Shown piece after piece: positions 32,229 through 41,262 of a stretch of DNA of 64,000 nt (its first letter is position 1; each line of letters starts with the position of its first letter). Below the pieces are notes generated by a model. The model was given only the letters and a program-made list of their open reading frames with translations. It was not told where the DNA came from and did not search any database. Both the position numbers and the translations under genes were made by a program. Origin of the DNA: Hemerocallis citrina (Eukaryota > Streptophyta > Magnoliopsida > Asparagales > Asphodelaceae); contig CM030358.1 of NCBI GenBank assembly GCA_017893485.1, positions 253,621,228 through 253,685,227 on the forward strand, in the 5' to 3' direction.

Positions 32229-34898
32229 TCAACTGTTTTGAGATGCTATGTTAGTACATCGACGCTTGTTGTGTCCTTCCAATCCGCACCTTGAACATTT
32301 CATTCTTGTTCTCCTGCTAGAACTATCTCTCACATCCATATCGTTGCGTATTCTCGTGGATTTAGGCCGGCCTTTCCGTGACCGTCGCAAACTAGAATCT
32401 GGTACAAGTCGTGGACCGTCGATAGTAGGCCAATATGCTTCATCAAGAATAGGACTGAACACAGGAGCCCAAGTTTGTGCTAATGACGTGATAAGGTAAA
32501 ATTTATCAACATAAGGCTTGTGATCGATTGCACGATAAGCACAGGCTGCTAATACATGAGAACAGGGAATATGATATAGATGAAACTTCATACATGTGCA
32601 TGTTTTCGTACCCAAATTCACGGTGTGCAAGTTCCCACCCTTCCGTTCTCCATTTACCATGCGTATACCAGTTTTGACGGAAAAAATTCCAGGCTGATGA
32701 TGAAACATTGTAACCACATGTTGATTTGCTCTTTCACGGCGAATATCAATTACATCTTGTACTCGTTTAGCAAAAATTTTCCCTTCACATAATAGCTTAT
32801 TAGCTTCCTGTCGACGAGTAGTAAAGTAAGAGTTGAGACGTAAAAAAATCGTCTCAACAATTGCAGTTACTGGTAAACTACGGACTCCTTTCAGTACTGA
32901 ATTGAAGCATTCTGACAGGTTCGTAGTCATCATTCCATATCGTCGACCTTCATCTGCATAAAGTGCCCATTTCTGAACCGGTTTCTCTTTCAACCAGTTA
33001 GCCGCCTCGACATTGACGGTTTCAAGTTCGGCGAGTTTGGCCATGAACTTTTTGGGTTGGTGTTGACAAGCTATACTTTTGGCCTTCTTGCGCAATGCCT
33101 TGCTACCAAATTTACTAAAAAAATTTGTTGCAAAATGACGCATGCAATATCGATGAAATCCATTCGGTTCGTTCCAAGTACCGTTTTGCAAATCCATAGC
33201 AGACAATATACCAGCATGACGATCCGAGATAACACACAACTCAGTGCGATCGGTGACATAATGCCGGACGCAAGTCATAAACCATGTCCACGTATTTATA
33301 CTCTCTCCATCAACCAATGCAAATGCAAAAGGAAATAAGCAACCATTCGCATCCGGGGAAACAGCAATTAGCAAACAACCCTTGTACTTACCGTACAAGT
33401 GAGTTCCATCTACACTAATAACCGGTCTGCAAGACTTGAAACCTTCAATCGAAGGACCAAATGCCCAAAATACTCCCTTGAATGTTTCCTCGCTGGGGCT
33501 AGACTCAAATTTGTCCCAGTGGACAACGGTACCTGGATTTGCTGCTTGAATTGCTGTTAGTAGAAAAGGCAACTTCGTGTATGCTTCTTCGAAGGTACCG
33601 TACAACCTCTCAATTGCCTTTTGTTTTGCTTTCCAAGCTTTCTTATATGAAATCTGATAATTATATTCTATTTTCACAATCTCAATAATTACCCCCGGTG
33701 ATACAGCAATATTCTTCTTCACCACACCCAAAATCAAATTACTGACAAGGTTAGCATCAATTTTGCAGTGGTCTTGATTCAACGTGGGATTCGTACAAGT
33801 ATGCGGGCCGACTATCTTCTTCACCACAAAATTTCTCCCTCCTTTTGGAACAATAGCTCGTAATCTCCAAGGGCATCCACCATCACTTACTCCTGGGGGA
33901 CCTTGTACGATCTCCTCTATTGTACGTTTTCTAGGTGCCTTTTTACATTTAACAGTGTATAGTGACGGTGATGTTTTCAATGTGACAAATTCACGATGTT
34001 TCTTGATAGAATATACCTTCACAGCATGCAGAAGGGAGTCTTTACTAACAAACTCCTGTCCAACGTAAAATTCGTCTACATTGGATGAACCAGAAGACTC
34101 TTGTGGATAGGGGGGAACTCTAGCAGCTTCAGCCATCTCCTCCGTAACATGAGCGTTAACATTAGCATACCTATCAGTAACTCTCACTGCATTAGAACTA
34201 TTGTTCGAAGGATTTACATTAGCTACATCATCGTCTTCTTCTCCATCATCACTTTCTAGACTTTCATCATCGTCTGTTTCTTCCTCTTCTTCATCATCAC
34301 TTAATAAGCTGTTGTTAATCACTGCATTTTGAAAGAGTTCAAACATACTGTCATTTGGAACAGAGTCAGGAACCGGGCTTGGTTGGCGTAGCAGCTCAAC
34401 ATTTACAGAATCCGGAATTGTTGTATTTGTGAAGGTGTTCTCTTGTGAGGATACCGGATTTGGTTGAGAAGATTGATCGGGGTTAGGCCTCGACTGCTGT
34501 GTAGGTGCTACCCGTATGAAGCTTGCACTGGGGATATCATGTGGCTGAGGAGTTACAACTCGAATTTGCTGAATATATAACTCTAATACAGACCAAGCAC
34601 AATTCGGATCAAATGTCCTAGCAATCAATGACTTCAGCACATTATCAGTAGGTACGGGCACTGTCATAAAATACTGAACACCTCCTCTTCCTGCTGCGTA
34701 TCGAGCTAAAATTTTCGCATTCCATTCATTCCTATCCCAATTAGTAACTTCATAGATTTTCTCAACTAGTTCTTCAAATGTAATGGTACGGGGTACCCAA
34801 ACTATTTCCGGTTCCAAATGACTATAACTACTACCAATCTTTGGATCAAGAATAATTTCACCACCAAAGTATAACCAAATAGGAATCTCAAGATCCAT
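32229..34898 (-). CDS. Mutator-like (MuDR/MURA) transposase
   Basis: A single open frame of 889 residues. The N-terminus (1-120) has a ubiquitin/PB1-like look (WLYFGGEIIL...), as in many MULE transposases. A long acidic linker follows (about 195-235). A MuDR-type zinc DNA-binding domain is at about 275-365 (YVGQEFVSKDSLLHAVKVY, CPWRLRA, GPHTC). The DDE-type catalytic domain includes SVDGTHLYGKYKG (about 490) and CVISDRHAGILSAM (about 560), then HRYCMRHFATNF. A SWIM zinc finger is at about 765-785 (CTCMKFHLYHIPCSH), and a C-terminal CCHC knuckle (CSRCGLEGHNKRRC) is near 870. It would bind the TIRs and cut and paste the element in the nucleus. The frame is uninterrupted and the catalytic signatures I can see are intact, so the element is likely autonomous. 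It converges on the PMD gene. Confidence 0.95.
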   Translation of the reverse strand: MDLEIPIWLYFGGEIILDPKIGSSYSHLEPEIVWVPRTITFEELVEKIYEVTNWDRNEWNAKILARYAAGRGGVQYFMTVPVPTDNVLKSLIARTFDPNCAWSVLELYIQQIRVVTPQPHDIPSASFIRVAPTQQSRPNPDQSSQPNPVSSQENTFTNTTIPDSVNVELLRQPSPVPDSVPNDSMFELFQNAVINNSLLSDDEEEEETDDDESLESDDGEEDDDVANVNPSNNSSNAVRVTDRYANVNAHVTEEMAEAARVPPYPQESSGSSNVDEFYVGQEFVSKDSLLHAVKVYSIKKHREFVTLKTSPSLYTVKCKKAPRKRTIEEIVQGPPGVSDGGCPWRLRAIVPKGGRNFVVKKIVGPHTCTNPTLNQDHCKIDANLVSNLILGVVKKNIAVSPGVIIEIVKIEYNYQISYKKAWKAKQKAIERLYGTFEEAYTKLPFLLTAIQAANPGTVVHWDKFESSPSEETFKGVFWAFGPSIEGFKSCRPVISVDGTHLYGKYKGCLLIAVSPDANGCLFPFAFALVDGESINTWTWFMTCVRHYVTDRTELCVISDRHAGILSAMDLQNGTWNEPNGFHRYCMRHFATNFFSKFGSKALRKKAKSIACQHQPKKFMAKLAELETVNVEAANWLKEKPVQKWALYADEGRRYGMMTTNLSECFNSVLKGVRSLPVTAIVETIFLRLNSYFTTRRQEANKLLCEGKIFAKRVQDVIDIRRERANQHVVTMFHHQPGIFSVKTGIRMVNGERKGGNLHTVNLGTKTCTCMKFHLYHIPCSHVLAACAYRAIDHKPYVDKFYLITSLAQTWAPVFSPILDEAYWPTIDGPRLVPDSSLRRSRKGRPKSTRIRNDMDVRDSSSRRTRMKCSRCGLEGHNKRRCTNIASQNS

Positions 34899-35254
34899 AC
34901 CTAGGTATATTTATTAAAATATGCGAGTTATTATCTAAACGCAAACAAAATCTATACCAAATTTCAGAAAATTAAAGGCCAATATTCATCATACCTTCAC
35001 AAGCGTCAAGAACAGAGCCGTATAGATTTCGTTAAAAGAGTTGAAGTTGGGATCCGCTCCAAATTTAGCAAAAATCAGAAAAATGGATCTTTCAAAATAA
35101 GGGTTTTGGGTTGTTATAGTGGGTTATAGTGGAGATGGTTAGAGGGTTAGGAAGATATTGGTGTATATATTTAGATTAAGATTAGATTTTGTGGGTAGGA
35201 GGTCGCCCTAGATTTAGGAAGATGGGTTAGAGAAATAGAGTAGGTTAAAGTCGA
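34899..35254 (-). promoter_or_regulatory. MULE right subterminal region, 5' flank of the transposase gene
   Basis: AT-rich and GGGTTAG-rich non-coding DNA between the right TIR and the transposase start. No clear core promoter was assigned; the TIR itself may supply promoter activity, as in maize MuDR. Confidence 0.4.
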
Positions 35255-35534
35255 GAAGAAGAAGAAGAAAGAAAGGGGATCTGCGCTTTAAAAAGCGCAG
35301 AGTAAAGACTCGGTCTCTCAAAGACCGAGTCTAGTGCAAATAGACTCGGTCTTTGAAAGACCGAGTCTTGCTCTTTGAATTTTCAAAGCGCAAGACTCGG
35401 TCTTTCAAAGACCGAGTCTATTTGCACTAGACTCGGTCTTTGAGAGACCGAGTGGGGCGCTTTGGGAATTAAAAAAAAAAGTAGGGCGGTTTGGGAAAAA
35501 CTTTGCAAAAATGGGGCGTTTTGGGAAAAAATTC
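35255..35534 (-). repeat. MULE right terminal inverted repeat (280 bp)
   Basis: It is the reverse complement of 26,514-26,793. I compared the two through the palindromes, the 10-base A/T run and the GAAGAAGAAG end and saw no difference. Four palindromes lie at about 35,309, 35,343, 35,395 and 35,430. Confidence 0.95.
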
Positions 35535-35543
35535 AGTTTATAC

Positions 35544-36320
35544 TTATTTTTGTGTTTGTTCTTAAACATCCATACAAAATTGGTCAATATAACGACTTAC
35601 TTACAAAGCTCAATATGAAAAATATAAACACATGTAATGCCACCTGCAGAAGTCTAGGAGAGCCCTACTGCCAGTAATTTCTGAGATTAAAGATCATATT
35701 CCTTGTATTTATTTACTCAAATCTGTAGTTCAATGAAAAGATCACGTCTGATCAGTTAGCACATTAAATCCATACAAGTTAGATGAACACTTAATCGACC
35801 ATATGACATCAAAACTCAACACGGATTATTACACATGCAAACATGATCACAATACACGCCAAGATACAATCGAACAAAATCTTCTAAACTCATGATCTAC
35901 AATTCCGATTCTACACAAATGAAATAGAACATTAATACAACTAGTAGTTTACACGTGCGATGCACGTTTTAATAAATATAGTTTTTTAAAATAAAAATTT
36001 AGACATAGTTTTGATTTGAACCTAGAACCTCCTTTATAACAGTTATGCACGTGTGTTACACGGGTTAGTAGATTGACAAAACATTTACAAATGACACTAA
36101 GACCTTCTTCCATTATAATATTAGAGATAATCTGAAGCCAAGAAGCAGGAAATTTTCATGTACGATCATGCATCATGCTAAAGGTCTCAGTCCTCTCACT
36201 GAAATTTCACCTATAGAAGCTCGATCGCTACAACTCAAAGTGCTTCGTTCACGATCGATCTTCATGAGGTTACCTATCTAGAGAGGTAATTGTAATGATG
36301 GGATGTACGTAAAAGGAAGG
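35544..36320. repeat. Intergenic DNA with one ACTAGTA/CACGTGCG palindrome unit
   Basis: No gene is seen. At 35,939-36,120 there is one unit beginning ACTAGTAGTTTACACGTGCG, with GCACGTTTTAATAAATATAG and a second palindrome near 36,047. The same unit forms an array at 39,765-40,599. Confidence 0.65.
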
Positions 36321-36322
36321 AC

Positions 36323-36545
36323 CCGGCCGGCCCTGAGTTCTCAGGGGCTCAAGACGAAAAGGCCGAATAATTAATTTTTGACCACTAATTACAATATATA
36401 TTTTTTTACACGTAAAATACGTGGTTATATTTACAAGAAAAATATAAATTTGAGGTTCCTAAAAATTTTTAGGGGGGGGGGGAGGGGGGAGGGGGGGCTG
36501 AGGCGGCCGTTTCACTGGCCTCAAGGTGGGGCCGGCCTTGCCCTT
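36323..36545. mobile_element. Small MITE-like element with GGCCGGCC ends and G-run
   Basis: The left end reads ACCCGGCCGGCCCTGAG and the right end GGGGCCGGCCTTGCCC, roughly inverted, with AAATTTTTAGGGGGGGG inside. These are common ends of short hAT-like non-autonomous elements. No target duplication was established. Confidence 0.4.
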
Positions 36546-36608
36546 ATGCAAAACCTCCGCTCTCTTAAAGACTCTAGCTTTAGGTGATGGAGTAGTATAT
36601 ATGAATTA

Positions 36609-37715
36609 AGAACAAGAGCGGGCTGTCGTATTTTTCGTATGAATTAAGAACAAGAACAAGAACAAGAACAAGAGTATATGAATTAAAGAACAAGAACAAG
36701 AGTAGTATATATGAATTAACCACCACCTTTCGTATTTTTCGTGGTCTCGTTGTGCGAGGGAGACTGTTCAGCTCTCCCGCTTTTCTGAGCCCATTATGCG
36801 AACTGTCAGTCCTATAGATACTTTTAAGGCCCATTCTTTATGCTATAGCTATCCTTGTGTTCTGAAGATTACTGATCCCCTATGTTCTGCGTTATCATTT
36901 CATCATCCTGGCTGCCTTTTCTCTTGGTATCAACTTTTAGGGGCGCAGTCGTGGCTCCATCAAGTCTTGAGGGCTCTCAATCTTTTTTTTGCTCTCCCTT
37001 CCCCTCAAGTATTCTATGACTTTGGATGCCCCTCCATCTCCCCGTTGGGACGGCACCACCGAGATCACCCCTTCTGACTCATCGGATGCTTCCATCAGTC
37101 AGTGTTCCCCTCCATGGCCCTTCATTGAGAGCGTCTCTTCTCCTGACCCTGTGGTGTTCTCGCATCCTACTGCGAGGGCGGCCCATCCTCCCGTCAAGCG
37201 AGTTTACAAGAAGAAAGTTTTCGATCTCTCGATGATTCGCGTGAGCGCTCGCCTTCTTGCGAGGAAATCAGTTTCGGCGTCCGCTTTTCAACAGGGCCAC
37301 AGTTGAGCTACACCCTCTTGTGGTCTTTACTGGTGTCTGCAGTGCTTTTCCGCCTTCGAGCCACTAGAGTCTCTCAAGACGGCTAGTGGAGTTGGTTTTC
37401 CTTCATGGGGGGAGTTTTTATTCTCCTGATCCTATTTAGGGGTCGGATTATCGATGTTGGTCTTCTTTTCGCTTAGTGGCGCCGGGCCTTCTGCTCCGCT
37501 CTCTGTTTTTTGTTGTGGTGCGCCATTCCGTGTATTTACCCTTTGTGTTTGCTGCTGTTTATTGTATTTCTTTTGTTGTTCGCTTTTTGTCTGTTTTACC
37601 CCTTGTAAAATCAGTGACGCTTGTTTGTATTATTACTGCTTTATTGATTAATATATTTTTTGATGGCTGGAGCCTTTTGGCTCTATCCGATTCATCAAAA
37701 AGAACAAGAGCGGGC
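36609..37715 (+). mobile_element. Non-LTR retroposon fragment with 15-bp TSD
   Basis: AGAACAAGAGCGGGC occurs at 36,609-36,623 and again at 37,701-37,715, right after a short A-run (TTCATCAAAA). The insert contains GAACAA repeats at its left side and a frame at 36,989-37,306 of 105 residues, with PPVKRVYKKKVFDLSMIRVS then ARLLARK, reminiscent of the basic end of plant LINE ORF1 proteins. A T-rich 3' tail follows. No endonuclease or reverse transcriptase is present. The class is inferred from the duplication and tail. Confidence 0.5.
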
Positions 37716-37894
37716 AGGTGACCTTCCGGATTTTTGACAAATAACATCTGGAGAGAAATTAAAAGTAAGAAAACTCAATTATAATGAATCTCTAACGAGG
37801 TAGCTAGAATCACGATAGGCACAAATTTCAAAGACATCAAGTACATGCATCCCTTGCCCACCATAACACTCGGAGTTCGTTACACCCCCCCTTG

Positions 37895-37915
37895 AAACCC
37901 TAACCCTAAAAACCC
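37895..37915 (+). promoter_or_regulatory. Telo-box-like AAACCCTAA motif upstream of the inhibitor gene
   Basis: AAACCCTAACCCTAAAAACC lies about 125 bp before the start codon at 38,040. Telo-boxes of this type are common near plant transcription start sites. No clear TATA box was assigned. Confidence 0.4.
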
Positions 37916-38039
37916 TCTCTATCACAAAGAACTATTCCAATGCTCCCTAAACTCTCCACTCGATCCTCTCCTACTAATTATCACATGTTCACAACCCTCC
38001 CCTCCATCTCCTCTCTGTCTCTCACTGTAAACCATCACC

Positions 38040-38600
38040 ATGAATCTCCTCCTCCTCCTCCTCCTCCTCCTCCCCTTCTCCTCCGCCAACACCGAAAGCC
38101 AATCCCCCCCAGGCGTCGAACCCACGTGCAAATCCATCAACCGCCACTCCATCCCCTTCGCATACTGTACCAACGTCCTCTTCCACGCCCACCTCAACCC
38201 CAACTCTCTCGACCTCCCCTCCCTTGCCTCCCTCGTTGCCAACCAAGCTGTTAGCCATGCCGAGTGCACCGAGAACCGCATGACCGACCTCCTCCACCTT
38301 GAGCACGACCACGACACCAGGGCCAAGTACATTGCATGCCAATCTGCCTTCAACGATGTGGCGGAGACGTTGAAGGACGGGGTGGATGCTATTACTCATC
38401 ACAAGTATAGGAAGGCGAGACACTTGATTAATGGGGTTGTTGGGATTGATTCGGCATTTGACAAGTGCGACCATGTGTGGGGGCCTACCGGGCTCGGGGA
38501 GGGGAGGACGGCGCTGACGCTGGCCGATGCAGAGTATAAGCAGTTGGCTGAGATGGCAGCAGCCATTATCGATTTGGCTGATCCAGAGTCGAAAAAATGA
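38040..38600 (+). CDS. Secreted invertase/pectin-methylesterase-inhibitor domain protein
   Basis: A complete intronless frame of 186 residues. Residues 1 to about 18 form a leucine-rich signal peptide, coded by a CTC repeat. The mature part has the first Cys pair of the PMEI fold (PTCKSINRHSIPFAYC, Cys about 30 and 43), later cysteines in HAEC, YIACQ and KCDHVW, and an otherwise helical composition. PMEI-domain proteins are apoplastic four-helix bundles that inhibit either pectin methylesterase or invertase; which target applies cannot be told from sequence. The length is typical for the family. The start lies in a good context (CATCACCATGAAT), and AATAAAATAAAAT after the stop may serve polyadenylation. 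It is the only intact ordinary host gene in the window. Confidence 0.85.
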   Translation: MNLLLLLLLLLPFSSANTESQSPPGVEPTCKSINRHSIPFAYCTNVLFHAHLNPNSLDLPSLASLVANQAVSHAECTENRMTDLLHLEHDHDTRAKYIACQSAFNDVAETLKDGVDAITHHKYRKARHLINGVVGIDSAFDKCDHVWGPTGLGEGRTALTLADAEYKQLAEMAAAIIDLADPESKK

Positions 38601-38639
38601 ATGATTGATTGATTGATTTGGTTTGTTTTATGCTAGACA

Positions 38640-38858
38640 AGATAATTAAAAATAAAATAAAATCGACTACAAAACAAGACCATCACCAGATTGATTTGGT
38701 CTGTTTAATTATTAATTGATTGTTGTTTTCGGTATTTTTAGTTAGAGGGTTTAGGGTTTTCAGTCGAATCGATTTGTTAAAGATATTTGCAGGTGAGGAT
38801 TTTAAAGCAATGGAAGGCAGGAAGGTCTGTCTGTGACTGTTTTTTTTTTTTTTGCCTG
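38640..38858. other. 3' flank of the inhibitor gene, no gene
   Basis: AT-rich DNA with possible polyadenylation signals near 38,655 and a T-run at 38,840-38,853 leading into the palindromic element. Confidence 0.5.
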
Positions 38859-39738
38859 ACCTCTTATAAGAGGTGACCTCTTATAAGAGATTTACCGTAA
38901 GAACCTCTTTTTGAGGTGTTCTTTTATATAAAAATAACCTCTTATAAGTACCTCTTATAAGAGATTTTTGTTCTTTTTTCACTTCTTACAAGAGCCTTTT
39001 CTTTACTTTTAGACATTTTTGCCCTTACTATATAATTTCTCTATTTATACCAACATTTATTAAAGGAGTCTGATGGCACATAAATAAAATTTTACTATGA
39101 ATCTAATAAAACATGAAAGGTACACATTCATTGACATTTTAGTTTTTCAAATCTAGCAATCCAGTATATAACTGATTAATTTTCATTTTAGTGATGAGAC
39201 AACTTATTCCATGAAAGATAAATTGAAGTTTTCAAATATAAATACCACTTTCATCAAAAAAAATATAAATACCACTAGTACAAAAAATTGAGCTTATTCA
39301 GTTAATTTCATTCAATATTGCATACAATTCTTCCAGGTATAAAGTTCACTAAAATCAGCCAAGTGTGCAGAAAAAACCAAACAAATAAGTATTAATCCAG
39401 GATTGTGGAATACAATATAGTAGTAGCAAACAAGGAGGCCTCTTAGCCGACCCTCAAAATCTGAAGACAGCAATTAAACAAACAAAACTAAATAAATAAA
39501 TCTATTGTTGGCTCCAATTTTGAATGTATCATTAATTTAGGGGCAATGTAGTCATTTTAAGTTATAGAAGACTTTTAAGATTTTGAAAGAGGCTAGTAGA
39601 AGCCATTTAGGTTTAGAAGCAATTTTGGGTAAAATCTCTTATAAGAGGTAAAAAAAGAACACTAAAAAAATTATTGTAAGAGGGGGACCACCTCTTACAA
39701 GAGGTAAATCTCTTATAAGAGGAGAAAAAGAACACTAC
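38859..39738. mobile_element. Element with palindromic ACCTCTTATAAGAGGT ends
   Basis: The 16-bp perfect palindrome ACCTCTTATAAGAGGT (38,859-38,874) and partial copies follow to about 38,970. Inverted relatives lie at about 39,634-39,738 (CTCTTATAAGAGGT, ACCTCTTACAAGAGGT). Both ends carry GTTCTTTTTT or its inverse. These look like TIRs of a short DNA element; the interior (38,980-39,630) is AT-rich and non-coding. Exact ends and duplication were not found. Confidence 0.5.
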
Positions 39739-39764
39739 CTTAGTGTTTGGGTGGATTATATCTT

Positions 39765-40599
39765 ACTAGTATTTTTCACGTGCAATGCATGTTTTGATAA
39801 GGAGTTGGAGTTAAACGTGCGATACATGTAAGCCAATAGTAATTAGTATGTACAATGAATGCCTTAATTTTAAAAAATGGAGCTAAATGGTCGATACACG
39901 TATTTTTAAAAAATTAAGAAGAAAAAACTTTGATGTGTACGTGCGATACACGTGTTGAAAAATAGATTTGGAGTTGCACGTGCGATGCACATGTTTGTTT
40001 TGTGACAAAAGTGGTGTTTATTTGTGACAAAAAAGTATTAAAATTTGTTTATTTGTGACAAACTCTTCTATTAAATAGTAAGTAAATATATTATATTATA
40101 ATTAGATAAATGGATATATAGTAATTTACACATGTGATGCATGTTTAATATATAAAAAATAAAGTAAAAATTTTGACATAGTGAGGCTTCGAACCGGAGA
40201 CCTCCTTCATATAAGTTATGCACGTGCGATGCATGTGTTGGTAGATTGAAAAATGACATTGAGACTTTCTCCCATTATAATATACTAGTAATTTACACGT
40301 GCGATGCACATCATTATAAATATATATATTTTTGACAAAAAATTCAACGTTGTTGGACATCGAACCTAAGATTAGTGATGCACTCATTTATATTAGTAAT
40401 GCACACATTTATATTAGTTATGCATGTGCATTGAACGTGTTTGTTTGGTTACAAATAGAGTTTGTTTGGTGACAAACTCTCCCATTAAAATAGTACTAGT
40501 AATTTACACGTGCGATGCACGTCTTAATAAATATAGTTTTTTTAAAATAAAAATTCAGACGTAGTTTGGGTTTGAATCTAAGACCTCTTTTATAATAGT
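39765..40599. repeat. Array of ACTAGTA-bounded units with CACGTGCGATGCACG palindromes
   Basis: Units begin at about 39,765, 40,119, 40,284 and 40,495 with ACTAGTA(A)TTTACACGTGCG-like text. ACGTGC-GAT-GCACGT hairpins (perfect or degenerate) occur near 39,777, 39,820, 39,940, 39,975, 40,128, 40,217, 40,295, 40,420 and 40,504. The last unit is cut at 40,599 by the start of the Tat LTR. A single outlying unit is at 35,939. No coding capacity is seen. Confidence 0.7.
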
Positions 40600-41190
40600 T
40601 GATATGGCTAAAAATGGGGTTAAATCGGGATCGTCCAAATCGAGCACGGATCTCAAAGCCTAGGGGTAAAATGGTAATTTTACCTACAAATGGGTCTGAA
40701 AGGGGAACTGGGTCTTTATTCAAAGTCCAATAACCCATAAAACAGATCTGTCTCAACTAGGTGCGGGTTTCAACCCGCAGCGAACCCAGTCCAGCAGGGT
40801 AGAATTAGGGTTTCTGATTAATTCTAATCAACGATCCTGATTCATATCTATCCTTTCACTGGGAATTAGGGATTACATTCCTTATCTGGTCACAAGGATT
40901 ACATTTCTAATCTGATCCCCAAGGCGACTATAAATACCCCCCATCCACCACTATTAAGAGGTAATCAATCTTTTGCCAATTTACGCTCTTTCATAATCAT
41001 TTCTGATTACTGACTTGAGCGTCGGAGGGTGCGTCGCCGGGATCAACCCCGGTGTCTCGTACTTTTTGCAGGTGAACGGCGGGAGTCAACGGTCAAACTC
41101 CGGCGGAACAGGTTCCAGGTTCGCTATTCAAGTTTTTCAAGAATCCACAAATACTATCTATTTGCCCCCACACCAGATTTAGCGGTAACA
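40600..41190 (+). mobile_element. 5' LTR of a Tat-lineage Gypsy element
   Basis: The LTR runs from TGATATGGC at 40,600 to GCGGTAACA at 41,190 (591 bp). A TATA box (TATAAATA) lies at 40,929-40,936. A primer-binding site follows directly. The start is inferred from the TG dinucleotide and from the interruption of the palindrome array at the same point. The 3' LTR is beyond the right edge because two younger elements are nested inside. Confidence 0.7.
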
Positions 41191-41193
41191 GAT

Positions 41194-41210
41194 TGACGCC
41201 GTCTGTGGGA
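41194..41210 (+). promoter_or_regulatory. Primer-binding site of the Tat element
   Basis: TGACGCCGTCTGTGGGA lies three bases after the LTR end. It matches the TGGCGCCGTCTGTGGGA primer site common in Tat-type elements except for one base, which could be decay. Confidence 0.65.
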
Positions 41211-41262
41211 ATCAGACGAATAGCAGCCTCTCCTCTTCCTGCTAGTCAGATCTTCTCCAGCC

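Larger units (their letters stand above)
26505..35543. mobile_element. Complete Mutator-like element (MULE), 9,021 bp
   Basis: The element runs 26,514-35,534 and is flanked by the perfect 9-bp duplication AGTTTATAC (26,505-26,513 and 35,535-35,543). Its TIRs are 280 bp and appeared identical base for base. It carries a spliced plant mobile domain gene on the plus strand (27,932-30,101) and a Mutator transposase gene on the minus strand (34,898-32,229). The two genes converge on a central zone containing a long hairpin (30,428-31,643). It landed at the 5' edge of the LINE to its left, overlapping that LINE's target duplication, so it is younger than the LINE. All features expected of an autonomous element are present. 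PMD genes carried by MULEs are known in plants; the central hairpin is the unusual part. Confidence 0.95.

Noticed and set aside
37922..38474. Minus-strand frames overlapping the inhibitor gene
   Set aside because: They mirror the plus-strand gene, which has a signal peptide and conserved cysteines; the minus frames are low-complexity (poly-Glu, Arg-rich).
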